A stretch of 64,000 nt of DNA from Gemmatimonadota bacterium (lineage in GTDB: Bacteria > Gemmatimonadota > Gemmatimonadetes > Gemmatimonadales > GWC2-71-9): assembly GCA_003222055.1 (NCBI GenBank), contig QHUT01000070.1, positions 1-64,000 of the forward strand, written 5' to 3'. The position numbers and the translations under genes were made by a program. Below the pieces are notes generated by a model. The model did no database searches, was not told the DNA's origin, and saw nothing but the letters and a program-made list of their open reading frames with translations. Every line of letters begins with the position of its first letter. Positions within the stretch are counted from its first letter, which is position 1. Below, piece by piece: positions 41,997 to 50,869 of this stretch.

Positions 41997-42749
41997 CTAC
42001 TGATCCACCACCCGTACTCCGGCCGGGGGCGAAAACGTGAGCTCGCGCCCCGGCACGCCGCCGTTCACCCGGATCTCCCGCAGCATCACCGTGCGCCGCT
42101 GACCCGACGCCTCCACGATATCGAGGCGGCGCACCAGGGCGTCGTCCCGGCTCACCCAGATCGTCGCCTCGCTGTAGGGTTGGTCGCCCGTCTTGGGCAC
42201 GAGCACCACCACATCGGCCACGCCCTCCGCGAGCGAATCGACCCGGACGTAGCGCGCCGTGTAGCGTTCCCGCGGATGCTCGACGAACTGTCCGATCAGG
42301 TTCGGGCCGGTGGAGCCGTACTCCGGAATGCGGGAGCGCAGCACCTGGCCCGGCGTCGTGCTCGGCGTGTAGAGCCAGAGAAAGCGCCCGTCCGCCACAA
42401 TGCGGTCGCCTTTGGGGTCGGTGAACCGCATGGCGAAGCGACTGGGACGCATCTGGTACAATCGGCCGCGCGTCGTGTCGGGGGCGCCCAGCATCGGATT
42501 GGCCACGACCTGCACGAAGTCGGCCGAGAGACTGGCGATGGTCTGATACACGGCGCTCGCGCGGTCCAGGATCGGCCAAGGATCCGGAGACTGGAGCGCG
42601 AGGGAGAGGCCGATCGCAGCGATTGCGGATTGTGGATTGCGGATTGCGGATTGGATGGGCCGCCTGCTGAGTCGCGAGGGCGAGTGCCCGTATCGACGCG
42701 TGTCTCTCAATTCCGCAATCCGCAATCGGCAATCCACAATTTTTCTCAT
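41997..42749 (-). CDS. lolA: LolA-like outer-membrane lipoprotein carrier
   Basis: LolA carries lipoproteins across the periplasm. The core is recognisable from [25 protein letters not shown] through [37 protein letters not shown] to the beta sheets ending [10 protein letters not shown]. The start ATG 42749 overlaps the aroF TGA (ATGA), which fixes it. The N-terminal region before the hydrophobic core [10 protein letters not shown] is about 45 residues long and is encoded by a heptad palindrome ([14 protein letters not shown]). This is an abnormally long signal-peptide n-region, and export may be affected. Confidence 0.82.
   Translation of the reverse strand: MRKIVDCRLRIAELRDTRRYGHSPSRLSRRPIQSAIRNPQSAIAAIGLSLALQSPDPWPILDRASAVYQTIASLSADFVQVVANPMLGAPDTTRGRLYQMRPSRFAMRFTDPKGDRIVADGRFLWLYTPSTTPGQVLRSRIPEYGSTGPNLIGQFVEHPRERYTARYVRVDSLAEGVADVVVLVPKTGDQPYSEATIWVSRDDALVRRLDIVEASGQRRTVMLREIRVNGGVPGRELTFSPPAGVRVVDQ
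42619..42740. repeat. Heptad palindrome inside the lolA signal-peptide region
   Basis: The left arm is GCGGATT, GTGGATT, GCGGATT, GCGGATT, preceded by GCGATT. The right arm is AATTCCGC, AATCCGC, AATCGGC, AATCCAC. It uses the same unit as the element at 26509 and lies within the first 45 codons of lolA. Confidence 0.85.
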
Positions 42750-43786
42750 GCCCCCACCCCCGCCGGCTCCGCCACACGTCTCCCGATCACGTCCGCGATC
42801 ACCCGGATCTCCCGCATCAGCTGAGCGAACTGGTCGGGATAGAGCGTTTGCGCGCCGTCCGAGAGCGCCTGCTCCGGATCGGGGTGCACCTCGACCATGA
42901 TCCCGTCTGCTCCGGCCGCCACCGCGGCGCGGGCCATCGGGATCACTTTGTCGCGCAGCCCGGTGCCGTGCGACGGATCGGCGATGATGGGCAGGTGCGA
43001 CAGCTTGTGCACCACGGGGATGGCCGTGAGGTCGAAGACGTTGCGCGTGGCCGTGTCGAACCCGCGGATGCCCCGCTCGCACAGGATCACGTCGTGATTG
43101 CCCTCGGCGAGCAGGTACTCGGCCGAGAGGAGTAGCTCCTCGATCGTCGCGGACATGCCGCGCTTCAGGAGCACCGGTTTCTTCGCTCGTCCCGCGATCT
43201 TGAGCAGCGAGAAATTCTGCATGTTGCGGGCGCCGACCTGGATGATGTCGGCGACTTCGGCGACGTAGCCGATGCCGTCTGCATCCATCGCCTCGGTGCA
43301 GATCAGCAGCCCGGTCTCCTCGCGCGCCTTGGCGAGCAGCTTCAGGCCGGGTCGGCCAAGGCCCTGGAACGCGTACGGTGAGGTGCGCGGTTTCCAGGCT
43401 CCCCCCCGGAGGATCACGGCACCCGCTTCCTTCACGAGCCGTGCCGCCTCGATGATCTGGCGCTCACTTTCGACCGAGCACGGCCCCGCGATCGTCACGA
43501 CCTCGGGTCCGCCCACCGTCACGGCCCCCCCGAGCCGCACCACGGTGTTTTCGCTCTTCCACTCGCGGCTCACCTGCTTGTACGGCTTGGAGACGTGGAT
43601 CACGTCCTGGACGCCGGGCAGGCCTTCGAGCCGAGAGGCGTCGACGCGCCCATCGTTGCCCACCAGGCCGACGGCGGTGCGCTGCGCGCCGGGCATGGGC
43701 CGCGCCTTGTAGCCCATCTCCTCGATCACCGCGATCACGCGCCGCACCTCCGCTTCGGTCGCGCCGTGTCGCATCACGATCAGCAC
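42746..43786 (-). CDS. aroF: 3-deoxy-7-phosphoheptulonate synthase (DAHP synthase)
   Basis: This 346-residue type I-beta DAHP synthase condenses PEP and erythrose 4-phosphate at the head of the shikimate pathway. An N-terminal ferredoxin-like regulatory domain ([24 protein letters not shown]) precedes the TIM barrel. The barrel shows [47 protein letters not shown] and [16 protein letters not shown] 43786, two bases after the MBL stop, is the likely start. The N-terminal domain suggests allosteric control by an aromatic amino acid. Confidence 0.94.
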   Translation of the reverse strand: MLIVMRHGATEAEVRRVIAVIEEMGYKARPMPGAQRTAVGLVGNDGRVDASRLEGLPGVQDVIHVSKPYKQVSREWKSENTVVRLGGAVTVGGPEVVTIAGPCSVESERQIIEAARLVKEAGAVILRGGAWKPRTSPYAFQGLGRPGLKLLAKAREETGLLICTEAMDADGIGYVAEVADIIQVGARNMQNFSLLKIAGRAKKPVLLKRGMSATIEELLLSAEYLLAEGNHDVILCERGIRGFDTATRNVFDLTAIPVVHKLSHLPIIADPSHGTGLRDKVIPMARAAVAAGADGIMVEVHPDPEQALSDGAQTLYPDQFAQLMREIRVIADVIGRRVAEPAGVGA

Positions 43787-43788
43787 TG

Positions 43789-44562
43789 CTACGCCCCTCC
43801 CCCTCCGATGGTGAACCGGTCTCCGTCGCGCGCGGCGGTCACGGGTCCAGTGAAGCGCGCGCCGGCCGTGCGCGCCGGGTCCGAATTCTCTACCGGAGGA
43901 TAGAAGTGCGTCAAGACGAGCCGCCGGGCGCCGGCCTCGCGGGCGAGGTCGCCCGCCTGCTCCGGCGTCAGGTGCATCTCCATCGCCAGGTCGGCGGGCA
44001 GCGAGCACTCCGCGAGCAGCAGGTCGGCGCCCGCGGCCCAGCGGGCGAGTTTGCTCGAGGGCCCCGTGTCACCGGTGTACACCAGGCGCCCTTCCGGGGC
44101 GGCGATGGACAGAGCGACGCTTTCCTGAGTATGCGGCACGGGGAACGTCTCGAGGCTCACGTCTTTGTCGAGCGGGAACGGCTCGCCCGCCTGGACGTCG
44201 AGAATGCCGATGGGAAACCCCGGGTCGAGCAGCCAGGGGCCGTAGCCCTCGGCCAGCTTCTTCAGGAGCCGCACCACGCCCGGCGGCCCGAGAATCACGA
44301 ACGGCTCCCGGCGCGCCGGCACCGCCGTGTATTTGAGCGCGTACACCAGCATCGGCAGCTCCCCCCAGTGGTCGGGGTGGAAATGCGACAGCACGACGTG
44401 CGTGATCTGGTGCCACGGCAGGCCGAATTGCGCCAGGCGGTGCAGGGCGCCCGCGCCGCAGTCGAGCAGGATCTTGAGATTGCCGCGGCCGACCCAGTGG
44501 CACGCCGAGGTCCGGCTCGCGGACGGCGCCACGGTGCCGGTCCCGACGGTGACGAGCTCCAC
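43789..44562 (-). CDS. Ribonuclease Z-like metallo-beta-lactamase protein
   Basis: This 257-residue MBL-fold protein opens with [22 protein letters not shown] and carries the zinc motif [21 protein letters not shown]. Further ligands lie in [18 protein letters not shown] and LTHFYPPVE. The arrangement resembles RNase Z/ElaC and arylsulfatase-type MBL proteins, but the tRNA-exosite arm of true RNase Z is not evident, so tRNA processing is not proven. It directly abuts the smc stop codon and precedes aroF by two bases, all in one transcript. Confidence 0.85.
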   Translation of the reverse strand: MELVTVGTGTVAPSASRTSACHWVGRGNLKILLDCGAGALHRLAQFGLPWHQITHVVLSHFHPDHWGELPMLVYALKYTAVPARREPFVILGPPGVVRLLKKLAEGYGPWLLDPGFPIGILDVQAGEPFPLDKDVSLETFPVPHTQESVALSIAAPEGRLVYTGDTGPSSKLARWAAGADLLLAECSLPADLAMEMHLTPEQAGDLAREAGARRLVLTHFYPPVENSDPARTAGARFTGPVTAARDGDRFTIGGGGA

Positions 44563-47500
44563 TCAGGCCGGTTCCATCTGACCCAGCCGGACGCCCACGA
44601 TGGTCGAGACGCCGGGCTCCTGCATGGTGACGCCGTACACGGCGTCCGCGGCCTGCATGGTGCGGGGGTTGTGCGTGATGACGATGAACTGGGTCTGGTC
44701 CTTGAACTCCGCGAGCAGGCGCACGTAGCGCCCCACGTTGGCGTCGTCGAGTGGCGCGTCCACCTCGTCGAGCAGGCAGAAAGGGCTGGGCTTCGTCAGG
44801 AAGATCGCGAACAGGAGCGACACGGCCACCAGCGTCCGTTCGCCCGACGAGAGCAGGTGAATGCGCTGCGTGCGCTTGCCGCGGGGCGCGGCGTGGATCT
44901 CGATCTCGCTCTCGAGCGGCTCGGCTTCGTTCGCCAGCCGCACGTCGCATTCGCCCCCGCCGAACAGCGTCTGGAACACAGTGCGGAAGTTCTCGCGCAC
45001 TTTGCCGAACGATTCGAGGAACATCGCTTTCGCCGTCTGGTCGATCTCGCGCGCCGCCTGCTGCAGCGACTGGCGCGCGGCCACGAGATCGTCGCGCTGC
45101 GTCATCAGGAACTCGAGGCGCTTCATTTCCTCGGCGTGCTCGTCGACCGCGAGCGCGTTCACCGGTCCGACCGCGTCGATCGCCGCCCGAAGCCGGTCGT
45201 TCTCCTGGCGCAGCCACTCCACGTCTCCCGCCACTTCGGGGGCCTCGGCGAGCAGCTGATCGAGCGGCTTGCGCCACTCGGCCTCGATCTGCGCGACGAG
45301 CCCGCGGCGGGTCCCGAGAATCTCGGTCCGCTCGAGCTCGAGCTTGTGCTCTTGAGCGGCCCGGGCTTCGAGCGCGGTGCGGGCGGCGTCGAGCGCGCCC
45401 TCGGACCGGGCGAGGCGCGCGTCCGCCTCCGCCACCTGCGCTTCCGCGTCGCGCGCGGCAGCTTCCAGCGCGCCCACCGCGAGGCGACGCTCCTTGAGCG
45501 TGTCCTCCCACTGCGCCTGCTGCGCCGTGAGCGTCGTGGTATCGTGGTCCAGCGCCGCGATCTCCTCCACGAGCGTCGCCACCTGGTGGCGGGCTTCGTC
45601 GGTTTCGGCGGCGGCACGCGCCGCGCGCTCGCGCGCGGCGGCGAGCCGCGCCTCTACCTGAGCCGCGTCCACCTGCCACTTCACCCGCTGTTCCCGCGCC
45701 GCTTCCTGTCCGGTCTCGAGCTCGACCAACCGCTGCCGCTCACCACCGAGGCGTTCGTCGAGCCGCACGCGCTCCACCTCGTGCGTGTCGACCTCGCCGT
45801 GCAGGGCCGTGAGCCGGGCCTCCACTTCGGACAGGCGCGTCGACAGGCGCTCGACCTGGGCGGTCGCGTCCGCCGCCTCGCGCTGCGCATGGGCGGCGGC
45901 GCGCTCGGCGTCGCCCTTCGACGCTGCCGACTCGAGCTCCCGGTGGCGGGCCTGCTCCGCCGCCTCGGCGGCCGTCGCGAAGGCGGCTTCCGCCGCGGCG
46001 AGCTCGGCGAGCGTGTGCTCCAGCGCGGCCGCGGAGGCCCCGCGGGCCGCTTCGGCGTCCGCGACTTCCTGGGCCAGCGCATCGAGATCGGCCCGTCGCT
46101 GCAACGGTCCGCCTCCCTTCGCCCGCCCCGCCGCCGCGCGACCCGCCAGGAACACGGCCCCGTTGGCCCGTCGCAGCGCGCGGCTCCCGCGTCCTTCGCC
46201 GTCCAGCACCTCGTGTCCGGCGAGCAGCGCGTGCACCCACGCCGCCGCCGGCCCGTCCACGCGCAGACCCTCCTGGAGGGGATGCCCGTCCGCGGCGAGC
46301 GCGGGGCCGGGTACGCTGGGGAGCAGCACGAGCGGGCCCGGCTGCGCCTGGTCGTGCCAACGACGGACCGCGTCCACCGCCGCGGCGTCCCGCACGAGGA
46401 CCGCATGCAGCCATTCGCCCAACAGCTGTTCCGCCAGCTCCGCGTCGCGCCGCCCGGTGCGCACGAAATCCGAGAGTGGACCGATCACCGCGTCGCCGAA
46501 CTGCGCTTTCTCCTTGAGCAGCGCCTGCGCCGCCGGGGCGAGCCCCACCCGCTGGCGCTCCAGCTCGGCGAGCGCGTCGCGCCGGGCCGCCACCTGCGCC
46601 AGCGCCTCCTCGGTCTGACCCCGCGTCGCGCGACCGCGCGTCTCCCGCTCCTTGAGCTCCGCCACCTGGCGCCGAGCCCGCTCCAGCTGTTCCGCGGCCT
46701 CCGCCGCCGCCAGCTCGAGCGCCGCGGCCTGCTGCGCCCGTGTGCCCACGGCGGCCGTCGCAGCCCACTCGGCTACGGCGCGCGCGGCCCGCTCCTGCGA
46801 GGCCTGCGCCAGCTGCTGACCCAGCTCGCCGCGTTCGCGCTCGAGCGCCGTGCGCTCGAGCTCGAGCGCCCGGAACGCCTCCGCCCGGCGTTGGGCCGCC
46901 TCCTCCAGCTCCCGCACGGCGGTGCGCTGCGCCACCAGCCGGTCGCGCACCTCCTGCTCGAGCGCGGTACGACCCGCCAGCTCTTGCCCCACCGACCCGA
47001 GGTCGCCCTCCGCGGCCGCGCACTCGGCTTCCGCCGCCGCCCGCTCGCGCTCCGTCTGCAGCGCGCGCTCCGCTTCCTGCTCGCGCCGCCGGCCGGCGGT
47101 GGTGCGCCGCTGGCCCGCATTCCGCAGCCGCTCGGCGGCGAGCGCGAGGTCGCCCTCGAGGCGACCCACCTCCAGCCGCGCCTCGTTCAGCCGGCGCTCG
47201 ACGTCGGTGCGCCGTGCCTCGGCGGTGTGCCGGGCCTGGACTTCCGCTTCGCGTGCCTGCTCGGCGTCCGCCTGCTTCGTGCGCTCCGCCGGAAGCGCCG
47301 CCGCCAACTGCTCCGCCCGCTGGCCCAGGCCCCCCAACGCGAGATCGAAGTCCTCGAGCTCGTGTCGCACCAGCGTGAGCGCGATCCCGAAGCGCTCCTC
47401 GATCATCTTGACATAGCGCTCCGCCTTGCCGCGCTGGCGCGCCAGGCTGCGCACCTGTGTCTGGACCTCGCTCACCAGATCCTCGAGTCGGGCGAGGTCG

Positions 47501-48057
47501 GCCGCCGTCTCTTCCAGCCGGCGCTCGGTGCTCGTCTTGCGGTCGCGGTACAGCCCGATCCCAGCCGCTTCTTCGAACAAGGCGCGCCGCTCCTCGGCCT
47601 TCTCGGATAGGAGCGCCTCGATCATCCTGGCTTCCATCACGACCGCGGCGTCCACACCGAGGCCCGTGCCGCGCAGCAGGTCCTGGATGTCGCGCAGCCG
47701 CACGGGCGATCGGTTCAGCAGGTACTCACTCTGGCCCGAGCGGGAGAGCCGGCGCGTCACCAGCACTTCCTGGTACGCGATGGGAAGAGTGCCGTCCGTG
47801 TTGTCGAACACGAGTGACACTTCCGCCACGTTCACCGGGCGGCGGCCGGTCGAGCCCTGAAAGATCACGTCCTCCATCTTGCCGCCGCGCAACAGGCGCG
47901 GCGATTGCTCGCCCAGCACCCAGCGCACGGCGTCGGAGATGTTCGACTTGCCGCAGCCGTTCGGCCCCACGATGGCCGTCACCCCGGCCTCGAACGGCAG
48001 CTCGACCGCGCCCGCGAACGACTTGAACCCCGACAGCTCCAGCCGGGTCAATCTCAT
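44563..48057 (-). CDS. smc: Chromosome segregation protein SMC
   Basis: This 1164-residue condensin ATPase has head halves at both ends: Walker A VGPNGCGKSNISDAV at about residue 32, signature LLSSGERTLVAVSLLFAIF and Walker B PFCLLDEVDAPLDDAN near the C-terminus. Long Glu/Arg/Ala-rich coiled coils flank a hinge at about residues 500-620 (KAQFGDAVIGPLSDFV, then GPLVLLPSVPGPALAADGHP). ATG 48057 overlaps the upstream SPOR gene stop. No scpA or scpB is in the window. The 1234-aa antisense ORF on the plus strand is a GC-skew shadow of the coiled coil. Confidence 0.96.
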   Translation of the reverse strand: MRLTRLELSGFKSFAGAVELPFEAGVTAIVGPNGCGKSNISDAVRWVLGEQSPRLLRGGKMEDVIFQGSTGRRPVNVAEVSLVFDNTDGTLPIAYQEVLVTRRLSRSGQSEYLLNRSPVRLRDIQDLLRGTGLGVDAAVVMEARMIEALLSEKAEERRALFEEAAGIGLYRDRKTSTERRLEETAADLARLEDLVSEVQTQVRSLARQRGKAERYVKMIEERFGIALTLVRHELEDFDLALGGLGQRAEQLAAALPAERTKQADAEQAREAEVQARHTAEARRTDVERRLNEARLEVGRLEGDLALAAERLRNAGQRRTTAGRRREQEAERALQTERERAAAEAECAAAEGDLGSVGQELAGRTALEQEVRDRLVAQRTAVRELEEAAQRRAEAFRALELERTALERERGELGQQLAQASQERAARAVAEWAATAAVGTRAQQAAALELAAAEAAEQLERARRQVAELKERETRGRATRGQTEEALAQVAARRDALAELERQRVGLAPAAQALLKEKAQFGDAVIGPLSDFVRTGRRDAELAEQLLGEWLHAVLVRDAAAVDAVRRWHDQAQPGPLVLLPSVPGPALAADGHPLQEGLRVDGPAAAWVHALLAGHEVLDGEGRGSRALRRANGAVFLAGRAAAGRAKGGGPLQRRADLDALAQEVADAEAARGASAAALEHTLAELAAAEAAFATAAEAAEQARHRELESAASKGDAERAAAHAQREAADATAQVERLSTRLSEVEARLTALHGEVDTHEVERVRLDERLGGERQRLVELETGQEAAREQRVKWQVDAAQVEARLAAARERAARAAAETDEARHQVATLVEEIAALDHDTTTLTAQQAQWEDTLKERRLAVGALEAAARDAEAQVAEADARLARSEGALDAARTALEARAAQEHKLELERTEILGTRRGLVAQIEAEWRKPLDQLLAEAPEVAGDVEWLRQENDRLRAAIDAVGPVNALAVDEHAEEMKRLEFLMTQRDDLVAARQSLQQAAREIDQTAKAMFLESFGKVRENFRTVFQTLFGGGECDVRLANEAEPLESEIEIHAAPRGKRTQRIHLLSSGERTLVAVSLLFAIFLTKPSPFCLLDEVDAPLDDANVGRYVRLLAEFKDQTQFIVITHNPRTMQAADAVYGVTMQEPGVSTIVGVRLGQMEPA

Positions 48058-49334
48058 GGTGTGGTCCCCATCCGGGTGACGAGAGTGCCGCGAACGCCCG
48101 CGCGCTTGAGGCGCGCTTCGAGCACACCCGCCTGCTCGGGGGTCTCGAACGCGCCCACCAGGAGGCGACCGTCGCGGTCCCGCGCCAGGGCCGGGATGCC
48201 GTGCGCCCGCAGATCGTCCGCCGACGTGGTGCCGCTCACGGCATACGAGTACGGCGCGCGCAGCACGTCGCCCTGACCGCGTTGGGCGAGCCGGCGACTC
48301 CACAAGGCGGCGCGTACGGCGACTGCCGAGTCGCGCGTCCGATACCCACCCGCGAGCACGCGATACCACACCGTGCCTCCGCGCCGCGGGCCCAGCGTGA
48401 CCGGGGTGACGAATGGCGTGATGCCGTCCGCCGTAAGCCGGTCGGCGAGCGCCAATGCGCGGTCGAGGCGCGCGTATGCCGCGAGTTGCACCGTCCAGGC
48501 GAGCGAATCGACGCGCGGCTGGGGCGGGGCGGCCGGGCGCGGCGCGGGCGCGGCGCGGGCGGGCGGGGTCGGGGCGCGGTGCTCCGCGCCGCGGACCAGC
48601 AGCGCCCACCCCCCGGCGGTGCCGGCGGCGAGCGTCGCGGCGATGACCACGGGGCGGGCTCGCCGGTGCGACGCTCCTGCCCCGACCCCCGGCCGCGTCG
48701 CCGCCGAGATCCGACCCGGCGGCGGCGCCACAGCGCGCGGGTCGGGGCCCGCTGTCGCGAGCGGCGTCCAGCGCTCACGTACCACACCCAGCAGGGGGAT
48801 GCCGCGCTCCATCGCGGCCGTGATCCCCTGGCCGATCGACGATTCCGGCTCGTAGCCGTCGGCCGAAAGCACAATCAACCCGTCCGGAACCGTCGACAAG
48901 CGTGCCAGGGCGCCGGCGGAGAGATAGAGCAACAGCAGGGCGTCTTCCGAGCGGAAGCCGCCGTGCAGCTTGCGCCAGCGGGGGTTGGCGAACAGGTCGC
49001 CCGCGTGCGCGGTGACCGTGCCGGCCGCGATGAAAAAGACGCGGTCCACCTCGTGGGCCGCCTTGGTGAGGGACACGTCGTATTCGAACGCGTCCACGAT
49101 GCCCTCGGCGGGGCTGAGGCCGACGACCTCGTGCAGCGTCGGACGCTCGAGCCACAGATCCACGAGCGCCACGCGCCGGTCGCCCTGGGCGGCGGCGCGC
49201 GCCACGTCCCACGCCGCCCCGGCGGCCCACGTGTGGTCCCCGGTCGCCGGGACCAGGGACACGAGCGCCTGACCGGTCAGGAGCGACGGCACGAGGGCGT
49301 CGAGCCGCGAGCGCGGCAGGGGACGACCGCTCAC
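48054..49334 (-). CDS. SPOR-domain protein with degenerate ParA/MinD-like N-terminus
   Basis: This is a 426-residue protein. Residues 20-200 read like a ParA/MinD fold (ALVSLVPATGDHTWAAGAAW, GDRRVALVDLWLERPTLHEVVGLSPAEGIVDAF, GLIVLSADGYEPESSIGQGI), but the Walker A GKGGxGKT is absent, so nucleotide use is doubtful. One membrane helix follows (RPVVIAATLAAGTAGGWALLV), then a Pro/Ala linker and a C-terminal SPOR-type domain with two repeats (WTVQLAAYARLDRALALADRL). It would span the inner membrane and bind septal denuded peptidoglycan. It is coupled to smc by an ATGA overlap. Confidence 0.8.
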   Translation of the reverse strand: MSGRPLPRSRLDALVPSLLTGQALVSLVPATGDHTWAAGAAWDVARAAAQGDRRVALVDLWLERPTLHEVVGLSPAEGIVDAFEYDVSLTKAAHEVDRVFFIAAGTVTAHAGDLFANPRWRKLHGGFRSEDALLLLYLSAGALARLSTVPDGLIVLSADGYEPESSIGQGITAAMERGIPLLGVVRERWTPLATAGPDPRAVAPPPGRISAATRPGVGAGASHRRARPVVIAATLAAGTAGGWALLVRGAEHRAPTPPARAAPAPRPAAPPQPRVDSLAWTVQLAAYARLDRALALADRLTADGITPFVTPVTLGPRRGGTVWYRVLAGGYRTRDSAVAVRAALWSRRLAQRGQGDVLRAPYSYAVSGTTSADDLRAHGIPALARDRDGRLLVGAFETPEQAGVLEARLKRAGVRGTLVTRMGTTP

Positions 49335-50806
49335 GGCGTCGGCTGGTAGATCCAGAAGGGCCGGCCGAGCTTGCGTCCGATCGCCTCGGCCTGCGCGCGA
49401 GTGGGATAGGGCCCGAGCACCACGCGATAGCCGTCGTCGGGATTCTTAGGCTGGAGGACGCGCGCCCCGAGCCCGGCCCGCGTCAGCTGCTGCGCCATCT
49501 CGGAGGACCAGGCCTCGTTCTGCGACGTCGAAACCTGCACGTACATCGGACCTTCGGGCCCGGCCGTGTCGGCGGCAGCCGCCTGATCCGCGGGCGCCGC
49601 GGCGCCGGCGTCCGCATCCGCGAACGCGCCCCGGTAGCTGCCCCGCGGCCGCCACGCCGTGAGCATCCAGAAGTCCGACGCCCCTCCTTTCGCGCGTCCC
49701 GTTTCGATCAGTGAATCGGGCCGGTAGGCGACGATGTCGTCGCCGCGCGGCACGAGCAGCGAGCCGTCCGGACTGATCGCCGGGAGATCGACGCGCCACC
49801 TGCACGGCACCGATCCCACCAGGCGCTTCACGGGGAGGTCCACGACCCACGCCGAGTCCCCTCCAGCCGGCTTGGCCAGAAGCCAGCGCCCCAGCGGGTC
49901 GAGCCGGATCGTCTCGGCGGGAAGCGGCAGCGCGACGCCGTCGATTTCTTCCCGATCGTAGCGATCGATCGCGGCCAGGCCGGGCTCGGTGCGCCGGGCG
50001 ACGTAGATGCGGTGGCCCGACGGCGAGAACACCAGCGCGCGCGGGTGGTCGCTCAGGGCGATGAACGTGGCCTCGCGCCGGCCCAACGGGTCCATCACGA
50101 GCACGCCCGAGTCCGTCGCCACGGCCACGACATCGCCCCACCGCGTCGCGGCGACGTCGCTGCCCGCCGGCAGCGGCCGGCTGGTCGGGGGCTGGTCGGC
50201 GGCGGCGGTGATCAGCTTGGGCGGGTCGGCCGCGACGAGCCGCTGGTCGGCCGCCCCGAACAGCTGCAACGGCACCGCGGGCAGTGGCTGTGGCCATGCG
50301 ACCCTCACGCGCCGAGCGGCCGACACCACGCGGCCCTTCGCATCCACCGTGTACAGCGTGCCGTCCGGGCCGAGCGTCGCCTGCTCGATGGCCGTCGCGA
50401 CGGTGTCCACGCGCGCGCTGCCGAGATCGAGCGCGAGCACGTCGCTCTTGAGGGTCGTGTCGCTCTTCGCCTTGGCGCCCTTCTTCCGGGTGGTCGTGTC
50501 CTTCTGGGGCGTGGTGACATACAGGAACTCGGCCTCTGGGTCGAGCCCGATCACCCGGCGGACCTGTGGCAACCTGCCGCGGATAGCCGTCGGGATCTCC
50601 ACCATGCTCGGCAGGCGGTAGACGCGCGGAACACCCCCCTTGGCGGGGATGCGGATCGCGACGCCGGCCGTGCGCGCCGCTCCGGCTGCCGCCTTGCTAA
50701 CTGCTTGTTTTGCTTGCGGTTGGGACGATGCCGCGGCGGGCGCCCGGGACCGGCAGCCCCAGAGCGTCAGGCTGATGAGGAGGACGTACGATCCACGGGT
50801 ACGCAA
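49331..50806 (-). CDS. SPOR-domain lipoprotein with beta-propeller-like body
   Basis: This 491-residue lipoprotein starts at TTG 50806. The signal is RTRGSYVLLISLTLWGC with the lipobox LWGC. The body has WD/YVTN-like repeats (PEAEFLYVTTPQKD, PRALVFSPSGHRIYVAR, IRLDPLGRWLLAKP, PAISPDGSLLVPRGDDIV). A C-terminal SPOR domain follows (MYVQVSTSQNEAWSSEMAQQLTRAGLGARVL, then YRVVLGPYPTRAQAEAIGRKLG). It likely sits in the cell envelope at division sites. It overlaps the second SPOR gene (ATGA) and has its own promoter-like element within an inverted repeat. Confidence 0.82.
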   Translation of the reverse strand: MRTRGSYVLLISLTLWGCRSRAPAAASSQPQAKQAVSKAAAGAARTAGVAIRIPAKGGVPRVYRLPSMVEIPTAIRGRLPQVRRVIGLDPEAEFLYVTTPQKDTTTRKKGAKAKSDTTLKSDVLALDLGSARVDTVATAIEQATLGPDGTLYTVDAKGRVVSAARRVRVAWPQPLPAVPLQLFGAADQRLVAADPPKLITAAADQPPTSRPLPAGSDVAATRWGDVVAVATDSGVLVMDPLGRREATFIALSDHPRALVFSPSGHRIYVARRTEPGLAAIDRYDREEIDGVALPLPAETIRLDPLGRWLLAKPAGGDSAWVVDLPVKRLVGSVPCRWRVDLPAISPDGSLLVPRGDDIVAYRPDSLIETGRAKGGASDFWMLTAWRPRGSYRGAFADADAGAAAPADQAAAADTAGPEGPMYVQVSTSQNEAWSSEMAQQLTRAGLGARVLQPKNPDDGYRVVLGPYPTRAQAEAIGRKLGRPFWIYQPTP

Positions 50807-50808
50807 AT

Positions 50809-50843
50809 GGCCTCGCCGGACAAGATAGGCAACCGGCGAGGCC
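50809..50843 (-). promoter_or_regulatory. 11-bp inverted repeat over the SPOR lipoprotein RBS
   Basis: GGCCTCGCCGG and CCGGCGAGGCC form a perfect inverted repeat with a 13-nt loop. The inner arm contains the purine-rich GGCGAGG just ahead of the TTG start, so read-through mRNA could hide the ribosome-binding site. Confidence 0.55.
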
Positions 50844-50850
50844 AGGACAA
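50822..50850 (-). promoter_or_regulatory. Internal promoter for the SPOR/smc gene set
   Basis: On the minus strand TTGTCC (50850-50845), a 17-nt spacer, then TATCTT (50827-50822). A transcript from here would begin inside the second arm of the inverted repeat and escape the hairpin. Confidence 0.5.
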
Positions 50851-50869
50851 GTGTTTTAGCCGTGCGGAG

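Noticed and set aside
43906-47610. A 1234-residue plus-strand ORF opposite smc
   Set aside because: It is the complement of the SMC coiled coil, where GC-rich third positions avoid stops. Its translation is Arg/Leu/Gly-rich with no domain, while the minus strand encodes unmistakable SMC motifs.
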